Positions 37,854 through 50,550 of a DNA stretch of 58,387 bases are shown here, piece by piece. The position numbers and the translations under genes are program-made. The DNA lies in contig NZ_BAXB01000023.1 in NCBI RefSeq assembly GCF_000698145.1, forward strand, positions 1-58,387, written 5' to 3'. The stretch's first letter is position 1; each line of letters begins with the position of its first letter. This stretch comes from Geomicrobium sp. JCM 19039. Its GTDB lineage: Bacteria; Bacillota; Bacilli; Bacillales; Marinococcaceae. Below the pieces are notes generated by a model that did no database searches, was not told the origin of the DNA, and saw nothing but the letters and a program-made list of their open reading frames with translations.

Positions 37854-38750
37854 TTGATTAGTTCAAAGAAAAAGAGAATGAATGCATGGACCATACTACT
37901 TTTTATCCTTCCGGCATTACTTGTCTATGTTGTGTACGTGGTCTACCCGATTATTACCACGTTTAACTACAGCCTCTTTGATTGGAGCGGTTTGAGTGCT
38001 GATACGACGTTTGTCGGTTTAGGAAATTATGTATCACTGTATATGGACCGAATATTTTGGCTCGCCTTGCAAAATAATGTATTAATTGTGATGGCTTCCG
38101 TACTATTGCAAATTCCACTAGGGTTAATTATGGCACTCATCCTTTCAAGCTCAATAAAGGGACGACGTTTTTTCAATGTAATGTTCTTTTTGCCATATTT
38201 AATGTCCACCGTTGCCATCGGCCTCCTTTGGATTTACATGTTCGATCCAGTGAACGGACCAGTTAATCAAATTCTCATGTGGTTAGGATTTTCCCCAGTT
38301 TCGTGGCTCGCCGATCCTGCAATTGCCATCTATGCCGTTTTATTTGTGATCATATGGCAATTCTCGCCATTTTACATGATTTTGTTTCGCGCAGCCATTG
38401 TTGGGATTCCTGACGAATTGTACGAGGCAGCCGATATTGACGGTGCGAACTCAAAAAATAAATTCTTCTACGTTACGTTGCCTACATTAATTCCGACGAT
38501 TGTCACATCATCCATCCTCGCCATCGTAGGTTCTTTAAAAGCTTTTGATATTTTCTACATTATGACAGGTGGAGGACCTGGTCATGCCACAGAAATACTC
38601 GGTACATATATGTACAAACAAGGCTTTATCAACTTTAGCATGGGGTATGCAAGTGCGATCGCCTTTACGATGTTCGTTATCGCTTTTGTCTGCGTAGTAA
38701 TCATTCAAACGTTAGAGTACTTGCGCAGAAAGAGAGGGATCTTATCATGA
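37854..38750 (+). CDS. Sugar ABC transporter permease, MalF/UgpA type
   Basis: 298 aa from TTG 37854, chosen because aggaggg precedes it and the upstream in-frame ATG lies inside the hairpin. Six helices; EAA loop ELYEAADIDGANSKNKFFYV; ends in a basic tail. It overlaps the next permease by 4 nt. Confidence 0.9.
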   Translation: MISSKKKRMNAWTILLFILPALLVYVVYVVYPIITTFNYSLFDWSGLSADTTFVGLGNYVSLYMDRIFWLALQNNVLIVMASVLLQIPLGLIMALILSSSIKGRRFFNVMFFLPYLMSTVAIGLLWIYMFDPVNGPVNQILMWLGFSPVSWLADPAIAIYAVLFVIIWQFSPFYMILFRAAIVGIPDELYEAADIDGANSKNKFFYVTLPTLIPTIVTSSILAIVGSLKAFDIFYIMTGGGPGHATEILGTYMYKQGFINFSMGYASAIAFTMFVIAFVCVVIIQTLEYLRRKRGILS

Positions 38751-39574
38751 AAAATAAACGTGGAAAACAAATTCTTGTTTATATCGTTGCCTGTATTTTC
38801 TTAGTATTTACTGCGTATCCATTTATTTATATGATCTCAACATCATTAAAAACGATGGATGACTTTTTTGCTAACCCGTTTCGAATGATACCTGGCGAAT
38901 TTACGCTCGATCATTATTTCTCCGTTTTTGAGATGGGTTTGGCTCAATATTTCTTAAACTCAGTAATGATTACGGTAGCGGCTGTTTTCATTGTCGTCAT
39001 CATCGCCTCGCTTGCCAGTTATCCTTTAAGTCGTATGTCTTTCAGACTCAATCGGCCGTTGTTTCTCTTCTTTATTGCAGGTATGATGCTTCCCATTCAT
39101 GCGACGTTAATTCCGATATTTGTTCTGTCACAAGACTTAGGGATTTATGATACGTTACTTGCATTATTGGGGCCTTATGTGGCGTTTAGTTTACCGATTT
39201 CAATCTTTATTTTAACGCAGTTCATGCAAGACATTCCTAAAGAATTGGAAGAAGCCGCAGTGATTGACGGAGCTAATCACTTCGCAACTTTTCGGCGAGT
39301 AATTTTTCCTGTCATCAAGCCAGCTGTATCCACCGTTGTCATTTACAATTTTGTGTTTCTTTGGACCGAGTTTATATTCGCGTTAATTCTCATCACATCG
39401 CCATCACAAATGACGTTACCTTTAGGTTTACAAAACTTTTATGGGGAGTTCTCCATTAATATTCCAGGATTAATGGCAGCATTGACTCTGGCAAGTCTAC
39501 CTGTCATCCTCATGTTCTTATTTGCACAAGAACGTGTTGTCAAAGGGTTAACAGGTGGGGCATTAAAGGGATAA
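38747..39574 (+). CDS. Sugar ABC transporter permease, MalG/UgpE type
   Basis: 275 aa, six helices (AYPFIYMISTSLKTMDDFFA near the start is typical) with the EAA loop ELEEAAVIDGANHFATFRRV. It pairs with the preceding permease in the CUT1 importer. Confidence 0.92.
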   Translation: MKNKRGKQILVYIVACIFLVFTAYPFIYMISTSLKTMDDFFANPFRMIPGEFTLDHYFSVFEMGLAQYFLNSVMITVAAVFIVVIIASLASYPLSRMSFRLNRPLFLFFIAGMMLPIHATLIPIFVLSQDLGIYDTLLALLGPYVAFSLPISIFILTQFMQDIPKELEEAAVIDGANHFATFRRVIFPVIKPAVSTVVIYNFVFLWTEFIFALILITSPSQMTLPLGLQNFYGEFSINIPGLMAALTLASLPVILMFLFAQERVVKGLTGGALKG

Positions 39575-39597
39575 TTAAAGAAAAGGAGAATCAAAAT

Positions 39598-40656
39598 ATG
39601 GAAAAATGTAAAGTTGGAATTGTCGGATGTGGAAACATCAGTGAAATCTATTTAAAGAATCTAACGGCTAGTGAAGTGATTGAAGTTGTTGCAGTAGCTG
39701 ACTTGCAAAATGAATTGGCTGAGAAGAGAGCCGCTCAATTTCAAATTCCAAATGTGCACACTTTAGACACGATTCTCCATGATGAAGAGATTGAGCTCAT
39801 CGTAAATCTTACCCCTCCGTCGGCCCATGCAGAGATTGGATTGAAGGCATTACATGCAGGAAAACATATCTATTCAGAAAAACCTCTCGGATTAACAGTA
39901 GAAGAAGGCAAATCATTGATCAGAACTGCAAAAGAACGCAACCTCCGGGTTGGATGTGCACCAGATACGTTCTTAGGAGAAGGAATTCAAACCGTTAAAT
40001 CCTTGATAGATCAAGGAGTCATAGGCAACCCTGTAGCAGTCAATGCGTTTATGCTTGGAAAAGGCCCTGAAAAATGGCACCCAAACCCGGAATTTTTCTA
40101 TCAGCCAGGGGGAGGGCCGCTTTTTGACATGGGGCCATATTATTTAACGACAATGATCTATCTGCTTGGAGACGTGGACCGAGTGAGCGCATCGGCGGGG
40201 ATTTCCTTTAAAGAGCGGAAAATTGGCAGCGGTTCGTTAAAAGGACAGAAGATAATGGTCAATACACCAACGCATATTGCGGGAACATTGAATTTCAAAA
40301 GCGGTGCGATTGGTACTCTTGTTACTAGCTTTGACATTCAGGCTTCAACATTGCCCCGCATTGAAGTGTATGGTTCAGAAGGTACGATTGTTGTACCGGA
40401 TCCCAATCGCTTCGCAGGCACAATTCGCTATAATCAAGGTGATGAATGGGAAGAGGTGCGCACGCAAGCTGAAGAAACGACCAATTTGCGTGGAGTTGGC
40501 GTAGAAGATCTGGTTCTTTCGATTATAGAAGGTGCACCTCACCAAGCTTCTGGTGAGATGGGGATGCAAGTGCTTCAAGTGATGGCAGGATTGTTAGAGG
40601 CTGCTAAAGAAGAGAAAACCGTTTCTATACGTAAGAGAATAAACAGCATAGTGTAG
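39598..40656 (+). CDS. Gfo/Idh/MocA family oxidoreductase
   Basis: 352 aa. KVGIVGCGNISEIYLKN binds NAD(P), YSEKPLGLTVEEG carries the EKP motif, and GGGPLFDMGPYYLTTMIYLL is the usual active-site region. Last gene of the sugar operon. Its relation to the dehydrogenase at 33.4-34.5 kb is distant, so the two may act on successive or different sugars. Confidence 0.92.
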   Translation: MEKCKVGIVGCGNISEIYLKNLTASEVIEVVAVADLQNELAEKRAAQFQIPNVHTLDTILHDEEIELIVNLTPPSAHAEIGLKALHAGKHIYSEKPLGLTVEEGKSLIRTAKERNLRVGCAPDTFLGEGIQTVKSLIDQGVIGNPVAVNAFMLGKGPEKWHPNPEFFYQPGGGPLFDMGPYYLTTMIYLLGDVDRVSASAGISFKERKIGSGSLKGQKIMVNTPTHIAGTLNFKSGAIGTLVTSFDIQASTLPRIEVYGSEGTIVVPDPNRFAGTIRYNQGDEWEEVRTQAEETTNLRGVGVEDLVLSIIEGAPHQASGEMGMQVLQVMAGLLEAAKEEKTVSIRKRINSIV

Positions 40657-40661
40657 GATGT

Positions 40662-40692
40662 AACCGCAGCTGGAAAGGAGCTGCGGTTTTTG
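40662..40692 (+). terminator. Terminator of the sugar operon
   Basis: Perfect 10-bp stem aaccgcagct (40662-40671) and agctgcggtt (40679-40688) followed by tttt, starting 6 nt past the stop. Confidence 0.9.
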
Positions 40693-40703
40693 CGCAAATT
40701 GTT

Positions 40704-40743
40704 TTGACAAAAAAAGAATCTTGCTTTATTCTGTGATATATCA
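40704..40743 (+). promoter_or_regulatory. Promoter and palindromic operator of the GntR operon
   Basis: TTGACA (40704-40709), 17-nt spacing, then TATTCT (40727-40732). The perfect palindrome TGATATATCA (40734-40743) sits over the start site, the place expected for an autoregulatory GntR/FCD operator. Confidence 0.7.
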
Positions 40744-40780
40744 GATATTATATTTCATAAAACCAACTGGGGATGATGGC

Positions 40781-41476
40781 ATGACAGAACGAAATGAAGC
40801 ATTCTTCTCGGTCGATCCAAACTTGGTTAAATCTTTGCGAGAGCTTGTCGTGGAGAAGATTCGAGAAGGAATTGTAAGCGGATACTTTGAAGAGGGAGAG
40901 CACTTAAAAGAGCGAGAGATTTCAAGCATGATGGGCATTAGTACGACGCCGGTGAAAGAAGCGTTTCGTATCCTTGAAAATGAAGGCATGCTCGTAACGG
41001 TTCCTCGAAAAGGCACGTTCGTCTCTGAGTACGCATCTACGTCGATTGAGGAAATCTTGCTGTTGCGAGCGTCGGTGGAGTCTCTTTGCGCACGTTTGGC
41101 TGCGCTGAAGATGACGGATGAGGAATTAAATGAGCTTGAGCAACAGATGCTCATTATTGAAGGCCTTCATAATAAAGGGGATTCAGAAGCGTTAATTGAA
41201 CAGAATTCCATTTTCCACCAACAAATTATTGATGGAGCGCGCAATGTGATGATGCACAATATATTGGGCAATCTGCGAAATATTGATAAAGCGTTTCGGA
41301 AACGAGCATTAAAGATTGAAGTCGAGCGTGAGGTTGGTTTCCAAGAACATTACGCTGTATTTGAAGCGATTCGTGCGCGAGATCCGGAACGAGCAGAAGC
41401 CACCATGAAGGCGCATATTCTACGAACGAAAGATAACATTCTTGCTGCTGAGCAGCATCGGAGTGAAAAAGGATGA
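40781..41476 (+). CDS. GntR family regulator with FCD domain
   Basis: 231 aa from ATG 40781. Winged helix (LRELVVEKIREGIVSGYFEE, REISSMMGISTTPVKEAFRI) and an all-helical FCD effector domain with the metal/ligand residues typical of the group (IIDGARNVMMHNIL, GFQEHYAVFEAIRARD). Regulators of this type sense acid sugars or their catabolites. ATGA overlap links it to the next gene. Confidence 0.9.
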   Translation: MTERNEAFFSVDPNLVKSLRELVVEKIREGIVSGYFEEGEHLKEREISSMMGISTTPVKEAFRILENEGMLVTVPRKGTFVSEYASTSIEEILLLRASVESLCARLAALKMTDEELNELEQQMLIIEGLHNKGDSEALIEQNSIFHQQIIDGARNVMMHNILGNLRNIDKAFRKRALKIEVEREVGFQEHYAVFEAIRARDPERAEATMKAHILRTKDNILAAEQHRSEKG

Positions 41477-42400
41477 ACGTACTTGTACCACAAACCATCC
41501 ACTGATGGCATTGACTATTTAGAGCGTCATGGGCTAGAGGTGACTGTTCTTCCTCAGGATACTCCGGCACAAGTAGCCAAGCACATTGTCTCCGCGGATG
41601 GAGTGCTCATACGGACAACGCCATTGCCGAAAGACATTCTACAGAAGGCACCTCGTCTAAAGGTTATAGCAAGACATGGCATCGGGCTAGATGAAATTGA
41701 CCAAGCGTACTGCGTTGAGAAGGGCATCGGTGTTTACAATACGCCTCGTGCGAATGTGAATTCTGTCGCTGAACATGTTACCGCGTTTATTCTCTCGCTT
41801 GCACATCGAATTCCAGAGGCGGTTCACGCCTTGCGAAGAGATGACTATGCGAGCCGCAATCGCCTCATTGGGATGGAGGTGGCTGGGAAGACACTTGGAT
41901 TAATTGGGTTTGGGAACATTGCGCAGGAAGTGGCGAAGAAATGCGGTACGGGGCTTGGAATGAAGATCGTCGCTTATGATCCTCAAAAAGAGACGTTTCC
42001 CGATGGTGTTGAACACGTTCATACGCTCGATGCGCTTGCGAGGCGGTCTGCTTTTGTATCGGTTCATGTCCCGTTACTTCCGACGACAAGTAACATGATT
42101 GACCGCACGTTCTTCGATGCGATGCAGCCGGCAAGCTATTTTATTAATGCAGCGAGAGGCGGAATTGTAGATGAAACGGCACTGATCGAAGCGATAACTT
42201 CTGGGAAGCTTGCAGGCGCGGCACTCGATTGTTATGCCGAAGAGCCGATGCCGGTTTCTTTTCCACTAAAAGGTTTGGACAATGTTTTATTAACGCCTCA
42301 CATGGCCGCTCACACGGAGGATAGTATGCGGGCGATGGCAGTAGGAGCAGCGGAGGCAATTGTCCGCGAATTAATTTCTGAAAAGGGTGAGGATTCATGA
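41473..42400 (+). CDS. D-2-hydroxyacid dehydrogenase, SerA/GhrB-like (N-terminal indel)
   Basis: The coupled ATG at 41473 opens MNVLVPQTI and then hits a stop. Removing one base at 41499-41500 continues as TDGIDYLERHGLEVTVLPQD, giving 308 aa; alternatively translation begins at TTG 41483. Motifs: LIGFGNIAQEVAKKC (NAD), VHVPLLPTTSNMI, NAARGGIVDETAL (catalytic Arg region), LTPHMAAHT (catalytic His). Probably reduces or oxidises a 2-keto acid made in the acid-sugar pathway. Confidence 0.85.
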
Positions 42401-43304
42401 CATTATCGAGTAAGCTGGAGACGATTTCCGGCATTCCGATTACACCGTTTCGGCAGTCGGATGGCGGAATTGATTGGAATCATTATGAGGAGACGTTGAA
42501 CCGTATTGTTGAACAGGGCATTGAAATTGTTGTTCCTTGTGGCAATACGAGCGAATTCTATGCGTTATCGCTTGACGAGGCGAAAGAAGAGATTCGACGT
42601 ACGGTGGAAATTGTGAATGGTCGCGCGCTTGTAATGGCAGGTATTGGGTATGCGGTGCCGACAGCTATTGAACTTGGGAATTATGCGAAGGATGCAGGTG
42701 CCGATATGGTCATGATTCATATGCCGGTGCATCCTTATGTGACGTCTGGCGGTGTGAAAGCATATTTTCAAGATATTATTGAGGCCATTGATTTTCCGAC
42801 TGTCGTGTATTTTAAAGACCCGGAAGTCTCTGATCAAGTACTCGTTGAGCTTGCACCATTGGAGCATTTTATCGGTGTGAAATATGCGGTGAACAATTTG
42901 CCTCGTTTTGCGAAAGTTGTTCGATCAGTACCGAAAGAGCACGGGGTGACATGGATCTGTGGGACTGCGGAGAAATGGGCGCCATTCTACTGGAATGCTG
43001 GAGCGAAAGGATTTACGTCAGGGCTAGTGAATATATTGCCAGGCAAGGCACTTGAGATGTTGGAGGCACTTCGACGTGGCGATGAGTCATTGACGTGGAA
43101 GTTGTGGGAAGAGATTCTTCCTTTTGAAGATTTGCGTGCAAAGTACAACCAAGGAAACAATGTGGTTGTCATTAAAGAAGCGATGGAAATGATCGGTCAA
43201 AATGCCGGGGTAACAAGAGCACCGGTCGACCAGCTAAATGACGAGGACAAACGGCTCGTTGAAGAAATGCTTCAAAATTGGAACTTGTTACAACCAACGA
43301 AAGG

Positions 43305-43308
<4 letters not shown>
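42397..43308 (+). CDS. DapA-family aldolase/dehydratase (5-dehydro-4-deoxyglucarate dehydratase-like)
   Basis: 303 aa class I aldolase barrel: [37 protein letters not shown] (with the TSE variant of the TTGE motif), VYFKDPEVS, and the Schiff-base lysine in [10 protein letters not shown]. The closest functional match by context is 5-dehydro-4-deoxyglucarate dehydratase, whose product the next gene could oxidise. ATGA overlaps on both sides. Confidence 0.82.
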
Positions 43309-45949
<2,641 letters not shown>

Positions 45950-45969
45950 ACGGAGGAGGAATTGACGTC

Positions 45970-46962
45970 ATGCCATCGTCTTCACGTAAGTTGGTTTTCA
46001 TAACTTTAATGCTCATCACGCTCATTCTCACTGGATGCACCAGTGAGAATGAGGCGGCAGTATCTGAAGCAGCGATTGAAAGTTATCCAAATCAAACCAT
46101 TGAACTGTATGTACCGGCTTCACCAGGAGGACAATCTGATGCTGGAGCAAGAGTACTTGCCCGTCACATGGGAAAATACATGGACAGTGATTTCGTTATT
46201 GTTAATCAAGATGCTGCGGGTGGTGCACTCGCATTTGAAAATGTATTCCGTGCTCCTAGTGATGGCTACAAATTGCTGTATTACCACCAAGCTCTTCATA
46301 CGAGTTACGCGGTAGGCCAACTTGATTATCCTGCACTTGATATGCAACCAATTGGAACATTTGCCGGCATTAACCAAGTGTTTGTCACCCGAGCAGATGC
46401 GCCGTGGGATTCACTGAATGAACTTGTTGAAGTGGCGAGACAGGAACCGTATGGCGTGCTTTATGGCGGACAAATTGGCGGAACGACACATTTTATGGGC
46501 GAGCAGCTCAGTCAAGTTGCAGATGTTGATATTAAAGTGCTCGACGTTGGTGGAGAGTCCGATCGCATGACAGCACTACTCGGTGGACAGATTGATTTTG
46601 TATCGACGGGCATTGGGAATGCGATCAATTATGTGAACTCAGGAGACTTTAAAGCACTTGCCGTGCTCTCGGAAGAACGTGACCCTCTTGCACCTGACGT
46701 GCCGACAGCACTCGAGCAAGGGTACGACGTACAATTTCCGATCGTTCACACACTGTATGGTCCTTCTGGATTGCCAGATGAAATTGTCGAGCAATGGAAT
46801 GAAGCTACCGTCCAACTTTCAGAAGATGAAGAGTACATCGAGGATCTTGCGACTACCTTCCAAAATCATGTGCTTATGGATCAGGTTGAAGCGGCCACGT
46901 ATAACGAAGAAGAGCTAAGAAAAGCAGAGGACATAGCAGAACAGTTATTTACCGACGATTAA
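45970..46962 (+). CDS. tctC: Tripartite tricarboxylate transporter substrate-binding lipoprotein (TctC)
   Basis: 330 aa from ATG 45970, after cggaggaggaa. Lipobox ITLILTGC, then the TctC/Bug fold: PNQTIELYVPASPGGQSDAG, VIVNQDAAGGALAFENVFRA, GGESDRMTALLGGQIDF, YGPSGLPDEIVEQWNEA. It binds an organic or sugar acid for the TctB-TctA pair downstream. A perfect hairpin spans the lipobox codons. Confidence 0.9.
   Translation: MPSSSRKLVFITLMLITLILTGCTSENEAAVSEAAIESYPNQTIELYVPASPGGQSDAGARVLARHMGKYMDSDFVIVNQDAAGGALAFENVFRAPSDGYKLLYYHQALHTSYAVGQLDYPALDMQPIGTFAGINQVFVTRADAPWDSLNELVEVARQEPYGVLYGGQIGGTTHFMGEQLSQVADVDIKVLDVGGESDRMTALLGGQIDFVSTGIGNAINYVNSGDFKALAVLSEERDPLAPDVPTALEQGYDVQFPIVHTLYGPSGLPDEIVEQWNEATVQLSEDEEYIEDLATTFQNHVLMDQVEAATYNEEELRKAEDIAEQLFTDD
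46021..46053 (+). repeat. Perfect 14-bp hairpin inside the tctC signal-peptide coding region
   Basis: ctcattctcactgg (46021-46034) and its exact complement ccagtgagaatgag (46040-46053) enclose atgca. It lies 51-83 nt into the coding sequence, over the lipobox (LILTGCTSENE). Confidence 0.8.
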
Positions 46963-46979
46963 GGTAAGGGGGGATTGGA

Positions 46980-47444
46980 ATGACAAAAAAAGACCGTTGG
47001 ATTGGCCTTTGTGTACTCGGTGTTGGCATTTATATGATATTGGAAACGCTTACAATGAATTATATGAATCTTATGGATGACCCAGGTCCTGTCTTGCTGC
47101 CACGAGTCGTCGGAAGTGCTCTTGCACTTTGCGGGGCAGGACTAGTAATTGGAGGAATCAAAGCGACACCTAAAGAAGAGAAGACACCCGAAAAGAAAGC
47201 AATGGAAAGAAAGATGTTCACAGTTTTTGGTGCTTTAGTTGTTTATGCAGTCGCATTTCCCATTCTAGGCTACTTGCTTAGTACCTTTCTCTTTTTAGCC
47301 GGTACAATGCTTTATTTAGCGAACAAAAGAACAGGTGCACACACGATCAAAGTGGGTGTTGCATCAGCAGCACTTACTTTTGCATTGTATTGGGTATTCA
47401 CGGAATACTTAGATGTTATTTTACCAAGTGGATGGTTCGTATAG
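46980..47444 (+). CDS. tctB: Tripartite tricarboxylate transporter small membrane subunit (TctB)
   Basis: 154 aa with four helices; begins MTKKDRWIGLCVLGVGIYMI, has DPGPVLLPRVVGSALALCGA, the TctB signature, and ends in ILPSGWFV. Ribosome site ggggg. It lies between tctC and tctA, the usual order. Confidence 0.88.
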   Translation: MTKKDRWIGLCVLGVGIYMILETLTMNYMNLMDDPGPVLLPRVVGSALALCGAGLVIGGIKATPKEEKTPEKKAMERKMFTVFGALVVYAVAFPILGYLLSTFLFLAGTMLYLANKRTGAHTIKVGVASAALTFALYWVFTEYLDVILPSGWFV

Positions 47445-47456
47445 GAGGTGTAGGGA

Positions 47457-48953
47457 ATGGATGTATTATTGCAAAGTATGAGTAGTATGTTTACGCCGAT
47501 GGTTATTGTTCTCATGATTCTGGGTGTGTTTATCGGTCTCATCTTCGGCACGGTTCCAGGATTAACGTCAACGATGGGCATGGCCTTGTTTGTTCCATTT
47601 ACGTTTACACTCGAACCGGTTCAAGGGATCAGTTTCCTAATTTGTCTTCATCTTGGTGGCGTTTCAGGTGGGCTTGTTGCCTCCACCTTGCTAGGTATTC
47701 CCGGTACACCATCGTCCATTGCGACAACATTTGACGCGTACCCAATGGCGAAAAACGGTCAGCCCGTTCGTGCACTTGGTATTGGTGTCATTGCATCTTT
47801 AGTTGGGGGAATTCTAAGCTTTATTGCTCTAGCGACGATTTCTCCTATTATTTCAAGGTTTGCCGTACAAATGGGTCCTTTTGAATTTTTCGCACTCATC
47901 TTCTTTGCTTTATCTTTACTCGCTGTGCTAGCGCAAGGCAGTATGCTAAAAGGCATCACTGCGGGATTTATTGGACTGGCGATTGGTATGGTCGGTTTTG
48001 CCCCTGTTGATGGCCTTGAAAGATATACATTTGGTGTTTTAGAGCTTAAAGGTGGCATCGCTTTACTGCCTCTTATTATGGGACTATTTGCGATTGCACA
48101 AATCCTATCAGAAATTCGCGCTGGAGATAAGAGACAGGAAATGAACTTTAAGGTAAAAGGCATCGGCATAAAGATGGCGGAATTTTTCGCGAATAAATGG
48201 AACCTTGTTGCGCTCTTCGGTGATTGGAATTGCCTTTGGGATTTTACCGGGCCTTGGAAGTGGGACGAGTAACCTTGTTGCATATGCTCAGACAAAACAA
48301 GCTGCGAAGGACAAAGAGAAATTTGGCAAAGGGGCTCCAGAAGGTATCTATGCCTCGGAGTCGGCGAACACAGCAGCGTTGGTGGATCTTTGATCCCGAT
48401 GCTTACCCTTGGTATCCCTGGAGACACTGTAACTGCAATATTACTCGGTGGATTTATGATCCACGGTATTCAGCCAGGACCTTTGTTTTTCGCTGAAAAT
48501 CGAGATATTGTAAATGTTGTATTTATTGCATTCTTTGTGGCCATTTTCCTTGTGTTACTTTTCCAATTATTCGCCATGAGGTTCTTCACCCGTGTTCTAA
48601 TGGTTCCAAAAGAATATCTCTTTCCTGCAATTCTCGTCTTATGTTTTATCGGGGCGTTTGCAACGAATTCATCCTCATTTGATATTGGTGTGATGCTTTT
48701 CTTCGGAGTGATTGGGTACATACTGCTACGAAGTGGTTTCCCAATAGCTCCGCTCATATTAGGGTTTATTTTAGGTCCTTTGCTAGAGACTTATTTACGC
48801 AGGGCTCTCATGTCGACTGGGGAAGTGACGGATTTCTTTACACGCCCGTTCTCGGCAATATTCATTTTGTTAGGTATTGCTTGTGCAGTGTATACACTCG
48901 TAAATGAAATTCGTTCCAAGAGAAGTAAGCAAGCTCCTAGCGTTGGTATGTAA
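47457..48953 (+). CDS. tctA: Tripartite tricarboxylate transporter large membrane subunit (TctA, two indels as sequenced)
   Basis: Typical TctA motifs: LIFGTVPGLTSTMGMALFVP, CLHLGGVSGGLVASTLLGIP, GTPSSIATTFDAYPMAKNG, GILPGLGSGTSNLVAYAQ, PMLTLGIPGDTVTAILLGGF. The frame shifts near 48205-48211 (one base too many) and at 48384 (GG for GGG). Correcting both gives 498 aa, a normal TctA length. Last gene of the acid-sugar operon. Confidence 0.9.
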
Positions 48954-48956
48954 ATA

Positions 48957-48989
48957 ACAAGGCCATGAACATTTGATCATGGCCTTGTT
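48957..48989. terminator. Bidirectional terminator between convergent operons
   Basis: Perfect 13-bp stem aacaaggccatga (48957-48969) and tcatggccttgtt (48977-48989), 3 nt past the tctA stop and 14 nt beyond the stop of the leftward lipoprotein gene. Confidence 0.8.
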
Positions 48990-49002
48990 ATATAATGGAC
49001 CG

Positions 49003-49990
49003 TCATTCCTTCACAAAATCAACGGCAAAGGTTGCGCTTGCCCCCATGAAGCGATGCAGCCGATCGTTTCGGTGAGTGATAACTGGTCGCTGTTAAAGTT
49101 GAACGTAATCACGCACGGTTCAAAGCCGTCGTATTGGACGGTGTAGGTCGCAGTATCGACACCTCGTACCGATTGCAGCCACGCCGCCCATTGACAGAAC
49201 GGTTTCAAATTCAAACGCTGTGTCAGTCACGTTCCAAATATTCATGTTCCCAAAATTGCTCACCCATGTCCCTTCAATTGCTGGAGGAGCGGCTTCAAAC
49301 GGGTCTTCAACGGCTTCCTCTGCGCTTGTATCCGTATCAGAAAAAAATGCTCGTCGGTATATCATGCATCACGGGCTCAGCACCTTCTGTGTATCCATAA
49401 ATTCCTCGTTCGGCACTTTCGGCGACGAAAATCGTCTCACTAGCATCCTCAAATTCTCCGAGCACGTCATCTTCGGGATGGTGGTTATGAATATAGTATT
49501 CAAAGCCTTCAAGACTCACCTTGAAGGGTCCTAAATCTTCCTCATAATTATACCCTGAAAATACCCATGCATCATCCTGAGCTTCAAACATGAGGGTGGC
49601 CTTTCCTGACACAACGGGACCCGCGCCAAACGCATAGTAGGAAACTGACAACTCTTCCTCATTTACGTCGTGCACGTCGGTCGCAATGAGCGCCTCAGCA
49701 CGGTCCAACCCTGGGTGCCCGTGGGCGAGCACCTCCTCAAATCGGCCACTTTCTATCCAATTTTGCTCTTCTCGAGAGCGTACAGTTCGGTCATTAAACG
49801 ATCGTACACGTCGAGTGCATCATCCATATGTTCTTCTGGAGTACGTTCGACCGGTTCTTCTTCAGTTTCTTCAACCTCGGGTTTTTCGACCGCACTTGCG
49901 GTATCTTCTTCGAGCTCAGCATCAACGGAACAACCGGCAAGCACGAGCGAGGCTATGAAGATGGCGACGATTCCGCAAGAGTTTTTTCAT
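49003..49990 (-). CDS. Acidic lipoprotein of unknown function (five indels as sequenced)
   Basis: From ATG 49990, MKKLLR then IVAIFIASLVLAGC is a lipoprotein signal once one extra A is dropped. A Glu-rich spacer and MDDALDVYDRLMTELYAL follow. Indels lie near 49971, 49765, 49345 (T run), 49160-49185 and 49050; correcting them gives 328 aa ending HRFMGASATFAVDFVKE at 49003. The family is not recognised. It is similar in plan, not in sequence, to the lipoprotein at 27.8-29.1 kb. It is the most damaged gene apart from the true pseudogene, so decay cannot be excluded. Confidence 0.55.
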
Positions 49991-50068
49991 AGATGTTCTT
50001 CCTATATATGAATAATATGTAATGTGAATATGACATAATACCTACATTTGTGCAACGGAACATAAAAA

Positions 50069-50087
50069 AGGCACGCCGAAGCGTGCC
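50069..50087 (-). terminator. Terminator of the superinfection-immunity-like gene
   Basis: Stem ggcacgc / gcgtgcc with a cgaa tetraloop, followed on the minus strand by six U residues (plus strand aaaaaa at 50064-50069). It begins at the last base of the stop codon. Confidence 0.85.
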
Positions 50088-50278
50088 TAATCTTTGAGCA
50101 ATGCCCAAACCAATGAGCCGACCCAACCAAGAAACGTCCATCCTGCTAATAGATTCAAAACAAGAATGGCAATCTTATTTTGCTTGTTTCTCGCAAAAGC
50201 AATAATTGTAGGTACGAAATAGACCGCAACCCCGATGAGGGCGCCGATCGCAAGTAATAGGAATAGAAAAATTTCCAT
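50087..50278 (-). CDS. Superinfection immunity family protein (T4 Imm-like)
   Basis: 63 aa with two membrane helices. The pattern YFVPTIIAFARNKQNKIAIL followed by VLNLLAGWTFLGWVGSLVWA is the signature of the Imm_superinfect family (PTIIAxxRN...NLLxGWTxIGWxxxLxWA). Phage T4 Imm blocks DNA entry by later phages; bacterial homologues are mostly uncharacterised. Ribosome site aaggagtg. Monocistronic. Confidence 0.85.
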   Translation of the reverse strand: MEIFLFLLLAIGALIGVAVYFVPTIIAFARNKQNKIAILVLNLLAGWTFLGWVGSLVWALLKD

Positions 50279-50476
50279 GGTGTCACTCCTTCTCTTATTA
50301 TTTCGGCGGAAAGAAAAGGATTTTCAGCCCGAATCTCGAAATGAATGTAATGAACATCATGTTGGGGCACAATGTCGAAAAAGGAATCTTTTTTAAATCT
50401 TTTGTCGATAGTCTTGAAAACTACGATAAATTTCTCATTCCATTTCCTAGTAATATTCAGTATGATATTCCATAAG

Positions 50477-50516
50477 GAAACCATAGAAAAAGTTTAAAAG
50501 AATCCTTTATGGTTTC
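50477..50516. promoter_or_regulatory. Inverted repeat upstream of the actin-like gene
   Basis: gaaaccata (50477-50485) and tatggtttc (50508-50516) are exact complements 22 nt apart, followed by ttttgaca, a possible -35. It may be an operator or a partition-site element; no iteron array is visible in 50279-50550. Confidence 0.4.
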
Positions 50517-50550
50517 TTTTGACAAATATGAACGATAAAAGGAGAGCTGA

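Noticed and set aside
47759..48427. 222-codon minus-strand frame opposite tctA
   Set aside because: TctA motifs on the plus strand are unambiguous once two indels are corrected.
50279..50550. Search for a parC-like iteron centromere before the actin-like gene
   Set aside because: Only one inverted repeat is present; no array of short direct repeats.
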